Below are positions 1 through 5,579 of a DNA stretch of 9,009 bases, one piece after another; positions within the stretch are counted from its first letter, which is position 1; every line of letters starts with the position of its first letter. A program made the translations under genes and the position numbers. The notes beneath the pieces were generated by a model that worked only from the letters and a program-made list of their open reading frames with translations, did not search any database and was not told where the DNA came from. The DNA comes from NORP181 sp047623555 (GTDB taxonomy: Bacteria > Pseudomonadota > Alphaproteobacteria > Rhodobacterales > Rhodobacteraceae), in assembly GCA_047623555.1 (NCBI GenBank), contig JBLHMP010000120.1, positions 1 to 9,009 on the forward strand. The letters run 5' to 3'.

Positions 1-276
1 CCGCAACGAACCATATACACCGCACACGGGCTAACGGAGGAAGAACAACGAGTTAGCAAGACCCGCGAGATGATAGTGCATAAGTCTGCCGCCAAAACCA
101 AGACACCCCGTCGAAAGTCCCGGGCGATAGAGCCCGCTAAACTGTAAGGGACTTGGTTTACGGAACCCATCCACTGCCCGGAAGGGTATTGCGAAGCAAT
201 GTCCCGAGAGGGAGGGCCAGCGGTCAAAACCGCGCAAACAGATCCCTTTCATGCATGCACTGCCGGCAGCGGGACA
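1..276 (+). ncRNA. Highly structured RNA, HEARO / IscB omega-RNA-like, without its nuclease
   Basis: What the sequence shows is a chain of short perfect inverted repeats. GCTAAC 30-35 pairs with GTTAGC 52-57, extended by CGG 27-29 with CCG 63-65. AAACCAAG 95-102 pairs with CTTGGTTT 152-159 and encloses GTCCC 117-121 with GGGAC 148-152 and a GGGC/GCCC hairpin at 122-135. GCCC 176-179 with GGGC 214-217 encloses GGG/CCC and ATTGC-GAA-GCAAT at 184-205. GCGGT-CAAA-ACCGC lies at 220-233. GTGCAT 77-82 can also pair at long range with ATGCAC 255-260, a possible pseudoknot. No reading frame resembles a protein. From memory, the stem order, the GTTAGC stem, the GATAGTGCAT segment and the ATTGCGAAGCAAT hairpin resemble HEARO/omega-RNAs of IscB/IsrB elements. 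In those loci the guide is at the RNA 5' end and the nuclease gene lies downstream. Here the downstream gene is a transposase fragment, so the RNA would be an orphan or a remnant. The family call is inference; the folding potential is direct. Its 5' end may lie outside the window. Confidence 0.55.
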
Positions 277-294
277 CATGACTGCTTCTGACTA

Positions 295-777
295 ATGCAC
301 AAATCTGATCAAATATGTCTTGCTATGCAGGAGCCATCCACACAAGACTTTCGCTGCGATGCACAGAACGATGTTTATATCTGCCCGGCAGGTCAGACTC
401 TGACCAAGGGTGCCCACCGGTCAGATCGTCAAAGCGAGATCAACTTCTACCGGCATCTATCGGCCTGTTCAAATTGCCACCTCAAGCCGCGCTGCACGAC
501 AGAGAAACTGCGCCGCATCCGACGTTGGGAACAAGAAGATGTACTGGATGATATCGAGCGCAGGTTGGAAGAAAAACCTGACGCCATGCGGATCCGCAGA
601 TCAACCGTTGAACATCTCTTTGGAACATTGAAGGCTTGGATGGGGTACACCCATTTACTGACCAGAACACGAGAAAAGGTCGCCGCCGAGATGAGTCGGC
701 ATGTCCTAGCTTACAATTTCAAGCGAGTCCTCAAAATCATCGGGATTGCCCCTTTGATGGCCGCGTTGAGGGTGTAA
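295..777 (+). pseudogene. IS1182-family transposase, C-terminal fragment
   Basis: The open frame of 160 codons matches only the C-terminal third of an IS1182-type DDE transposase, which is normally about 450-500 residues. Visible landmarks are the cysteine-rich segment typical of this family (C30-P-A-G, then C58..C61..C67), the RRWEQEDVLDDIERRL block at about 76-91, and VEHLFGTLKAWMG at 105-117. Glu106 of that block is probably the catalytic acidic residue of the DDE triad. The MSRHVLAYNFKRVLKIIG helix follows at about 133-150. Recognisable homology begins near residue 18 (about base 346). A stop lies in frame just upstream of the ATG, so the N-terminal two thirds with the two catalytic aspartates are gone. 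The fragment cannot be an active transposase. The structured RNA immediately on its left suggests that one mobile element interrupted or replaced part of another. Confidence 0.85.
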
Positions 778-970
778 TTGAACCAAACAACGTTAATTGT
801 CGGGCAAAACCCCCTATCAAAGCCCCGACTCGGCCAAACAGGACCCCATTTGGGACAAATCACGCTCCTGGAATGGAAAAACGCCAAAGGCGGAAAAGCA
901 GAGACACAAAACACGCAATCAAATGCGTTTCCACACAGCCTCGGCCGAAAGCGCAGAAAACAGTCCACTG
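295..970 (+). mobile_element. Remnant of an IS1182-family insertion sequence, right part
   Basis: The element comprises the transposase tail and about 190 nt of 3' noncoding sequence. Around 927-952 there is a TTTCCACACAGCC-CGGCC-GAAAGC pattern that resembles the terminal inverted repeats I remember for IS1182 elements, so the right end is probably near 950-970. The left terminal repeat is not in the window, so neither the inverted-repeat pair nor a target duplication can be checked, and the end coordinate is approximate. Confidence 0.45.
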
Positions 971-1009
971 CAAATGTCGGAGACAGCGCCGTTCACAATC
1001 TTACTCCTT

Positions 1010-1052
1010 CTGCAGTGGTGGCAGCGGTGCGTCCAACACCGCCACCACGCAG
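1010..1052. other. Long bulged hairpin in the gene-free stretch
   Basis: CTGC 1010-1013, TGGTGGC 1016-1022 and GGTG 1026-1029 pair in order with GCAG 1049-1052, GCCACCA 1041-1047 and CACC 1037-1040. This gives 15 base pairs with small bulges and a seven-base loop (1030-1036). It is not followed by a T-run, so it is not itself a terminator. It could be part of a small RNA ending at the terminator 80 nt downstream, or the leftover of a gene interrupted by the insertion sequence. Confidence 0.5.
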
Positions 1053-1128
1053 CCAACCGTTCAAAGCGGCTGTGCCGAGATCCAAAATTCCTGCATGACC
1101 GATCGACCCTTCGACTACAATTTCGCCC

Positions 1129-1151
1129 GCCCGGTTCGTGCCGGGCTTTTT
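1129..1151 (+). terminator. Rho-independent terminator without an obvious gene
   Basis: GCCCGG 1129-1134, loop TTCGTG, CCGGGC 1141-1146, then TTTTT 1147-1151. This is a perfect six-pair GC stem with a five-T tail reading on the plus strand. No intact plus-strand gene ends just before it. It may have served a gene truncated by the IS1182 insertion, or it may end a short noncoding transcript. Confidence 0.8.
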
Positions 1152-1382
1152 CGTGTCAAAGCACAAAGCAACTCATCGTGTTGTACTTTGGGTCGTGCTG
1201 GTGTCAGTCTGCCGAATGCGTGATGTTGAGCGCGCCGAGGCTGGATGAGAATGGGTTGTTTTGACGATAATTCCGACTAAATTACGCTGGAAGTGCGCTA
1301 ATGAATAGAAAAAAACGATACTATCCGCCGTGATAGGGCGATTTCCAGCACTGATTTGGGACATGAAGGCAGGGTCGGGCAG

Positions 1383-1880
1383 GTGATTGAACTAAAACTG
1401 GAAATGCCTGACGACTGGTGGGAGGTCGAGGCGTTGTATGATTTGTGTTTCGCGCCCGGGCGCGAGGCGCTGTCGTCGTATCGACTGCGTGATGACATTC
1501 CTCCGGTGGCGGACCTGTCGCTGGTGGCGCGCGATAGCGACGGAATTCTGGCCGGGGCCATCCGGTTCTGGCCTGTCTGCGTCGGCGACGCCACGGCATT
1601 GTTGCTGGGTCCGGTGGCGGTGCATCCAACGCATCAGGGCGAAGGATTAGGCGGCGTTCTGATCCGCGATGCGCTAAAAGTGGCACAAGCGAAAGACTGG
1701 GCGAGGGTTATGTTAATCGGCGACGCGCCCTATTACGGGCGCTTTGGGTTTCGACCATTGCGCGGGGTGGATATGCCGCCGCCAACCAATCCTGACCGGA
1801 TTTTGGGCCATGAATTACGCCCCGATGCCTGGCAAGGGATCTACGGCCCGGTGACCCGCTGGATCGCATCTAAGCATTGA
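1383..1880 (+). CDS. GNAT-family N-acetyltransferase (YhbS-like)
   Basis: A predicted cytoplasmic enzyme that transfers an acetyl group from acetyl-CoA to an unidentified amine substrate. The GNAT fold is visible. Counting from the GTG start, a WWEVEALYDLCF helix lies near residues 12-23. The acetyl-CoA-binding motif A, LGPVAVHPTHQGEGLGG, is near 75-91 with the Q-x-x-G-x-G/A loop. YYGRFGF near 118-124 is the motif-B tyrosine segment of YhbS-like proteins. The length of 165 residues is normal for a stand-alone GNAT. I chose GTG at 1383, giving (M)IELKLEMPDDWWEVE, because AGGG at 1371-1374 is well spaced and similarity begins there. A TTG at 1356 would add nine residues but has no ribosome site. 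The gene is probably monocistronic or loosely coupled to the EcsC gene 45 nt downstream. The substrate cannot be inferred. Confidence 0.85.
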   Translation: MIELKLEMPDDWWEVEALYDLCFAPGREALSSYRLRDDIPPVADLSLVARDSDGILAGAIRFWPVCVGDATALLLGPVAVHPTHQGEGLGGVLIRDALKVAQAKDWARVMLIGDAPYYGRFGFRPLRGVDMPPPTNPDRILGHELRPDAWQGIYGPVTRWIASKH

Positions 1881-1925
1881 AATCCGCCACTTTCCCCCTA
1901 ACTTATGAGGCAACAAGGAGCCGAC

Positions 1926-2687
1926 ATGAGTGACACAACAACCCTGATCGCCGTTGATACCGAGGCAGAACTGACCCAACTCGCCGAGCGCTATCGTGCG
2001 GCGGGTGGGCTTGGTGTGCAATTGCTGAACCTGCTGGGCGGCACCGCTGAAAACCTGCTGGACCGTTTGCCGCAGAATGTGCGCGATGGCCTTGGCAATA
2101 CGGTGGATCAGGCGCTGCGTCTGGCCATGCGGACAGCGCATAAATCACGCAAAGCGGTGCCAAATCAAAGCGACCGGGTGAACCGGGTTGTCACCACCGC
2201 GATGGGCGCTGCGGGTGGTCTGGGCGGCCTGCCATCGGCGCTGGTTGAACTGCCGGTGACCACAACGATGCTTTTGCGCTCCATTCAGGACGTAGCCAAA
2301 GAATACGGCTTTAATCCGGCCTCAGAGAACATTCAATTTGACTGTATTCGGGTCTTTGCCGCCGCTGGGCCACTGGCCAGCGATGATGGATCGGATATGG
2401 GGTTTGTATCGGTCAGGCTGGCGCTGACCGGCGGTGCCATGAATAAATTATTGGCTATTGTGGCACCGCGTTTGGCGGCTGTTTTAGGGCAGAAACTGGC
2501 GGCGCAGGCGGTGCCGGTTTTGGGCGCAGTTGCCGGGGCTACGGCAAATTACGTCTATACGTCGTATTATCAGGAAATCGCGCATGTGCATTTTGGTCTG
2601 CGCCGGTTGGCGATTGATACTGACATCCCAGAAGACGAGTTGATCCAGCGGTTGACACAAAAGATGCAACAGAAAATCAATAAGTAG
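1926..2687 (+). CDS. EcsC-family protein
   Basis: A 253-residue protein matching the EcsC family. The name comes from a Bacillus gene next to the EcsAB exporter; the biochemical role of the family is not established. Visible features are an N-terminal helical segment, the Gly-rich core TTAMGAAGGLGGLPSALVELPVTTTMLLRSI, the AKEYGF-NP and FAAAGP segments, and a hydrophobic Ala/Gly-rich stretch near residues 180-208 (LAAVLGQKLAAQAVPVLGAVAGATANYVY). That stretch could insert in or pack against a membrane. There is no signal peptide. The C-terminus is charged and ends in KMQQKINK. The start at 1926 follows AAGGAG (1915-1920) at good spacing; an in-frame ATG at 1905 lies upstream of that site and is less likely. 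No EcsA/EcsB transporter genes are nearby, so context does not refine the role. Confidence 0.85.
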   Translation: MSDTTTLIAVDTEAELTQLAERYRAAGGLGVQLLNLLGGTAENLLDRLPQNVRDGLGNTVDQALRLAMRTAHKSRKAVPNQSDRVNRVVTTAMGAAGGLGGLPSALVELPVTTTMLLRSIQDVAKEYGFNPASENIQFDCIRVFAAAGPLASDDGSDMGFVSVRLALTGGAMNKLLAIVAPRLAAVLGQKLAAQAVPVLGAVAGATANYVYTSYYQEIAHVHFGLRRLAIDTDIPEDELIQRLTQKMQQKINK

Positions 2688-2811
2688 GCCGGTATATTGA
2701 TGTTTTGGGGTGTTATCCTACTAAATGTAGCGTATTTTGACGAAGTTGGGTGAACCTTTGCCATTTTCAGTGTAGTATTTACGAAAACGACCTAAGAGCC
2801 ATGATCCCGCC

Positions 2812-3276
2812 ATGATGATAAAACAACTGCCAATCAGCATCCGCGCCTCGCATAAAAGCGATGTGCGCAGCCAGTTTTCGGCACTGTGTTACCGGATTGT
2901 GCGTGGCAAACCCGAAATTCTGTTGGTCACGTCGCGCGGTACCGGGCGTTGGATTGTTCCCAAAGGCTGGCCGATGGATGGCAAAACCCCGGCGCAATCG
3001 GCCGCACAAGAGGCCTGGGAAGAGGCGGGTGTTATTGGCAAACCCCATGAGCAATGTCTGGGGCTGTATTCATATAACAAAACCATGGCGCAAGGCGTCG
3101 GGTTGCCCTGCGTGGTGCTGGTCTATCCGGTGCGGGTGAAAGAACTGGTGACAGATTTCCCTGAAAAGGGTCAGCGGCGGCGCAAATGGTATACACCCAA
3201 AAAGGCGGCCGCGCGGGTGCACGAACCGGAATTGGCACGCATTTTGCGCGACTTTGATCTGCAAGTTCTTAACTAG
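2812..3276 (+). CDS. NUDIX hydrolase (KGWP type, atypical Nudix box)
   Basis: A 154-residue protein likely to hydrolyse a nucleoside diphosphate linked to another moiety, or a diphosphoinositol-type substrate, using divalent metal. The beta-strand entry FSALCYRIVRGKPEILLVTSR is near residues 23-43, then GRWIVPKGWPMDGK leads into the Nudix helix. Aligned to G-x5-E-x7-R-E-U-x-E-E-x-G-U, the box reads G-WPMDG-K-TPAQSAA-Q-E-A-W-E-E-A-G-V. The catalytic and metal-binding glutamates of the helix are kept, while the first Glu is Lys and the Arg is Gln. This variant resembles a group of alphaproteobacterial NUDIX proteins related to diphosphoinositol polyphosphate phosphohydrolases, so the function is probably retained, but the substrate is unknown. 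Two ATGs stand in tandem at 2812/2815 with only a weak purine-rich site upstream. It is 124 nt beyond the EcsC gene, so separate transcription is possible. Confidence 0.85.
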   Translation: MMIKQLPISIRASHKSDVRSQFSALCYRIVRGKPEILLVTSRGTGRWIVPKGWPMDGKTPAQSAAQEAWEEAGVIGKPHEQCLGLYSYNKTMAQGVGLPCVVLVYPVRVKELVTDFPEKGQRRRKWYTPKKAAARVHEPELARILRDFDLQVLN

Positions 3277-3326
3277 ATCGCGGCAAGGCTCTTGCGCTTG
3301 GATGGGTAAGGCCTCAGTTATATCTT

Positions 3327-3779
3327 ATGATACGATACGCTTTGAAATGCGCCGAAGGGCATAGATTTGACAGTTGGTTTCAGTCGGCTGAGGCCTATGA
3401 AAAGCTGTCGGTGGTCGGGCATGTTAGTTGCGCGATCTGTGGTAATGCACAGGTTGATAAGGCAATTATGGCGCCTCGGGTCACGACCGGGCGTGATGTC
3501 ACCGCGCCTGAGGTTGCACCTGAACCGATCAGACCCGGCACGTTAAGCAAACCGGCCAATCTGCAAGAACAGGCCTTGGCCAATCTGCGCAAAGAGATCG
3601 AGGATAATTCCGACTATGTTGGCATGAATTTCGCCACCGAGGCGCGGGCGATGCATGATGGCGACACGCCTGAACGCGCGATCTATGGCGAGGCCAAGCC
3701 CGAAGAGGCCCGCAAACTGATCGAAGAGGGCATTCCGGTGATGCCGCTGCCGTTTTTGCCCGCTCGCAAAATCAACTAA
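3327..3779 (+). CDS. DUF1178-family protein with a zinc-finger-like N-terminus
   Basis: A 150-residue member of DUF1178, a conserved alpha/betaproteobacterial family of unknown function. The N-terminus MIRYALKCAEGHRFDSWF with Cys8 and His12, followed by SCAICG with Cys35 and Cys38, forms a C-x3-H ... C-x2-C arrangement typical of a small zinc-binding or rubredoxin-like knuckle. Then come the family hallmark KAIMAP (45-50), a low-complexity Pro/Thr linker (about 51-76), and the conserved C-terminal block DYVGMNFATEARAMHDGDTPERAIYGEA...EEGIPVMPLPF. The length is normal for the family. It starts 50 nt after the NUDIX stop, so the two may be cotranscribed. Its stop overlaps the stop of the converging secreted-protein gene by a few bases. 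Metal binding is inferred from the motif only. Confidence 0.9.
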   Translation: MIRYALKCAEGHRFDSWFQSAEAYEKLSVVGHVSCAICGNAQVDKAIMAPRVTTGRDVTAPEVAPEPIRPGTLSKPANLQEQALANLRKEIEDNSDYVGMNFATEARAMHDGDTPERAIYGEAKPEEARKLIEEGIPVMPLPFLPARKIN

Positions 3780-4144
3780 TTGTTGGTCGGCAACAGCACC
3801 GATTCCGGGATTTCATAGCGTTCGGTCGGCTCAATATACACATAGATCGTGCTGTCATGGTGGTTGCTGGTCATCTTGGACGTGGCATTGGTTGAGGCGG
3901 GTTTGCCATCCTCAAAATAGATATAGCGAACGTCTCCGCCCGGCAGTAACACCCGCACAGTCACATCAGGCTGGCCCTGTTTCAGCGCCTCGTAGGGGCA
4001 CAGACTTAGCTGGGCTGAGTCAAGATTGGCGCATGGCAGTTCGCCCAGCGAATTTGTACCATCCGTGGCATCCACCTGGGCCGTTTGGGCCATCAGGGCA
4101 GGGGCAGAAAATACGGTGAGCGTCAGGGCAAATATCAGGCGCAT
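3776..4144 (-). CDS. Small secreted protein of unknown function
   Basis: A 122-residue protein with a clear Sec signal peptide: MRLIFALTLTVFSAPALMAQ has a basic residue, a hydrophobic core and an Ala-x-Ala-like end, with cleavage likely after A19 or nearby. The mature part has two cysteines (C38 and C49) that could form one disulfide. It ends in a beta-rich segment, VTVRVLLPGGDVRYIYFEDGKP, followed by YVYIEPTERYEIPESVLLP. The pattern of a Cys pair, a DG-type strand motif and a closing RYEIP resembles small periplasmic proteins that recur in Rhodobacterales. I know no function for them. The start at 4144 has AGGA about five bases upstream. The gene is divergent from lysC and convergent, with a four-base overlap, with the DUF1178 gene. 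Confidence 0.8.
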   Translation of the reverse strand: MRLIFALTLTVFSAPALMAQTAQVDATDGTNSLGELPCANLDSAQLSLCPYEALKQGQPDVTVRVLLPGGDVRYIYFEDGKPASTNATSKMTSNHHDSTIYVYIEPTERYEIPESVLLPTNN

Positions 4145-4295
4145 TGGGGTTCCTAATTCATTGGGCTTTCTCGGTGCAAAGTGACAGCACTCTCGTCGCG
4201 TGTAAAGTAAGCTGGCCCTACATCACTTGCCCTTGGATCGCGGCTGGCATAAGAGGCTATGAGCTTGAAACCAAAGGACATGGGAACACCCAAAT
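4145..4295. promoter_or_regulatory. Divergent promoter region, secreted protein / lysC
   Basis: This 151 nt gap must hold the promoters of both divergent genes. For lysC, TTGCCC followed 16-17 nt later by ATAAGA/TAAGAG (around 4228-4256) is a weak candidate pair. No riboswitch-like fold (for example a lysine box) and no leader peptide are evident, so feedback on lysC probably acts at the protein level. Confidence 0.35.
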
Positions 4296-5534
4296 ATGCC
4301 CGTTCTGGTCATGAAATTCGGTGGCACATCAGTTGCCAATCTGGACCGCATCCGCCGCGCCGCCAAACGCGTCGGCGTTGAGGTGGCCAATGGCTATGAT
4401 GTCATTGTCATCGTTTCGGCGATGTCTGGTAAAACCAACGAACTGGTCGGCTGGGTCAGCGAAACCTCGCCCATGTTTGACGCGCGCGAATATGATGCTG
4501 TTGTGGCCTCGGGCGAAAACGTCACCGCCGGGTTGATGGCATTGACCTTGCAGGAAATGGACATTCCGGCGCGCTCTTGGCAAGGCTGGCAAGTGCCGGT
4601 TTTAACCACCAGCGCCCATTCCGCCGCCCGGATTGAGGATATCCCACCGGAAAACATCATGGCGAAATTCGGCGAAGGCATGCGCGTTGCCGTTGTCGCC
4701 GGGTTTCAGGGTCGCAGCCCTGAAGGGCGCATTACAACGCTGGGTCGCGGCGGTTCTGACACCACAGCAGTGGCCTTTGCCGCCGCATTTAGGGCCGAGC
4801 GGTGCGATATTTATACCGATGTGGATGGCGTTTATACCGCTGATCCGCGGGTTTGTTCCAAGGCGCGTAAACTTGATCGCATCGCGTTTGAGGAAATGTT
4901 GGAGCTGGCCTCGCTTGGGGCGAAAGTGCTGCAAACCCGGTCGGTTGAGCTGGCGATGCGCTATAAAGTACGCCTGCGGGTGTTGTCGAGTTTTGAGGGC
5001 CAGTCGGATAATACCGGCACTTTGGTCTGCGCTGAGGAGGAAATCATGGAATCCAATATCGTGGCCGGTGTGGCCCATTCGCGGGACGAGGCAAAACTGA
5101 CCCTGCTTAGTGTGGCGGACCGCCCCGGTGTCGCCGCAACCATCTTTACCGCGTTGTCAGATGCGGGCGTCAACGTTGACATGATCGTGCAGAACATCAG
5201 CGAAGAGGGCCGCACGGATATGACCTTTTCCTGTCCGACCGATCAGGTTGGGCGCGCTGAAAAGGCGCTGGCCGCAGCGCATGAAAATGATGTGCTCAAC
5301 TTTGTTGAACTGGTGGCTGATACCGAAGTGGCCAAGATTTCAGTGGTTGGCATTGGTATGCGCAGCCACACCGGCGTGGCGGCGAAAATGTTCCGGGTGC
5401 TGTCAGTTGAAGGTATCAACATCAAGGTGATTACGACGTCCGAAATAAAGATTTCTGTCCTTATCGACAGAAAATACATGGAACTTGCGGTCCAAGCCCT
5501 GCATGATGCCTTTGAACTGGACAAAACCGCCTGA
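4296..5534 (+). CDS. lysC: Aspartate kinase, monofunctional, with two ACT domains
   Basis: Catalyses ATP-dependent phosphorylation of L-aspartate to 4-phospho-L-aspartate, the first step towards lysine, diaminopimelate, threonine and methionine, in the cytoplasm. The kinase domain occupies residues 1 to about 245. It has KFGGTSV (7-13) at the N-terminus, the substrate-binding SGEN segment (72-75), GRGGSDTTAVA (150-160) and the nucleotide-binding IYTDVDGVYTADPR (172-185). Two ACT regulatory domains follow, at about 266-340 (LSVADRPGVAATIF) and 345-412 (ISVVGIGMRSHTGVAAKMF, then TTSEIKISVLI). This is the architecture of feedback-inhibited lysine/threonine-sensitive enzymes. The length of 412 is typical. 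The start at 4296 is set by similarity (MPVLVMKFGG) and has only a weak GGGAA site upstream. It lies 45 nt before ptsP, an arrangement I recall as common in Rhodobacterales. A second start inside the gene is described separately. Confidence 0.97.
   Translation: MPVLVMKFGGTSVANLDRIRRAAKRVGVEVANGYDVIVIVSAMSGKTNELVGWVSETSPMFDAREYDAVVASGENVTAGLMALTLQEMDIPARSWQGWQVPVLTTSAHSAARIEDIPPENIMAKFGEGMRVAVVAGFQGRSPEGRITTLGRGGSDTTAVAFAAAFRAERCDIYTDVDGVYTADPRVCSKARKLDRIAFEEMLELASLGAKVLQTRSVELAMRYKVRLRVLSSFEGQSDNTGTLVCAEEEIMESNIVAGVAHSRDEAKLTLLSVADRPGVAATIFTALSDAGVNVDMIVQNISEEGRTDMTFSCPTDQVGRAEKALAAAHENDVLNFVELVADTEVAKISVVGIGMRSHTGVAAKMFRVLSVEGINIKVITTSEIKISVLIDRKYMELAVQALHDAFELDKTA
5034..5048 (+). promoter_or_regulatory. 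Internal ribosome binding site and ATG within lysC
   Basis: GAGGAGG (5034-5040) is a near-perfect Shine-Dalgarno five bases before an in-frame ATG at 5046, which is Met251 of aspartate kinase. It is stronger than the site in front of the main start. The ATG lies exactly between the kinase domain and the ACT domains. The purine run also encodes Glu-Glu-Glu, so coincidence is possible. Confidence 0.5.
5046..5534 (+). CDS. Possible aspartate kinase beta (regulatory) subunit from an internal start
   Basis: Translation from Met251 would give a 162-residue protein consisting of just the two ACT domains. Alpha2-beta2 aspartate kinases whose beta subunit is made from an in-frame internal start at this same place are established for Bacillus and Corynebacterium; in the latter the internal start is near codon 250. 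The beta subunit binds effector amino acids and stabilises the oligomer. In this window the only evidence is position plus a strong ribosome site. The frame is the same as lysC, so sequence alone cannot prove separate expression. Confidence 0.4.
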   Translation: MESNIVAGVAHSRDEAKLTLLSVADRPGVAATIFTALSDAGVNVDMIVQNISEEGRTDMTFSCPTDQVGRAEKALAAAHENDVLNFVELVADTEVAKISVVGIGMRSHTGVAAKMFRVLSVEGINIKVITTSEIKISVLIDRKYMELAVQALHDAFELDKTA

Positions 5535-5540
5535 GCATTT

Positions 5541-5569
5541 CTGTTCCAGCGGTTTAATGCTGGGAACAG
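5541..5569. promoter_or_regulatory. Imperfect inverted repeat between lysC and ptsP
   Basis: CTGTTCCAGC (5541-5550) pairs with GCTGGGAACAG (5559-5569) with one bulged G and an eight-base loop. No T-run follows, so it is not a classical terminator. It ends just before the probable ribosome site of ptsP (AGCGGA, about 5570-5575). It could temper read-through or ptsP translation, protect processed mRNA ends, or bind a regulator. Confidence 0.5.
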
Positions 5570-5579
5570 AGCGGAACAT

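Larger units (their letters stand above)
778..1382. other. Gene-free stretch: IS tail, hairpin, orphan terminator
   Basis: Three overlapping plus-strand frames stay open for 300-590 nt here, but none resembles a protein. They read through the IS end and the terminator without any change in character, so I do not call them. The contents are the probable IS1182 right end (to about 970), a bulged hairpin at 1010-1052, an intrinsic terminator at 1129-1151, and an imperfect inverted repeat at about 1157-1191 (CAAAGCACAA against TTGTACTTTG). From about 1200 to the GNAT gene is unremarkable sequence that presumably contains that gene's promoter; I see no convincing -35/-10 pair. Confidence 0.5.

Noticed and set aside
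31..279. Minus-strand open frame of 82 codons across the left edge
   Set aside because: It runs antisense through the stem-rich RNA region, has no recognisable motif and an odd Cys/Arg/Gly-rich composition. The nested inverted repeats explain the region better.
1..290. Group II intron piece as the explanation of the structured left edge
   Set aside because: I see no domain V-like catalytic hairpin, no intron boundary consensus and no reverse-transcriptase coding sequence. It is kept only as a fallback if RNA-family searches fail.
636..1264. Long overlapping plus-strand frames (636-1223, 778-1098, 797-1264)
   Set aside because: They cross from the IS tail through the hairpin and, for two of them, through the terminator with no domain, no consistent codon use and no plausible ribosome site.
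1905..1925. Upstream ATG as the start of the EcsC-family gene
   Set aside because: The strong AAGGAG site lies downstream of it and is correctly spaced only for the ATG at 1926.
3280..3297. Small hairpin after the NUDIX gene (GCAAG-GCT-CTTGC) as a terminator
   Set aside because: The stem is only about five pairs with a three-base loop and has no T-run; it is too weak to call.
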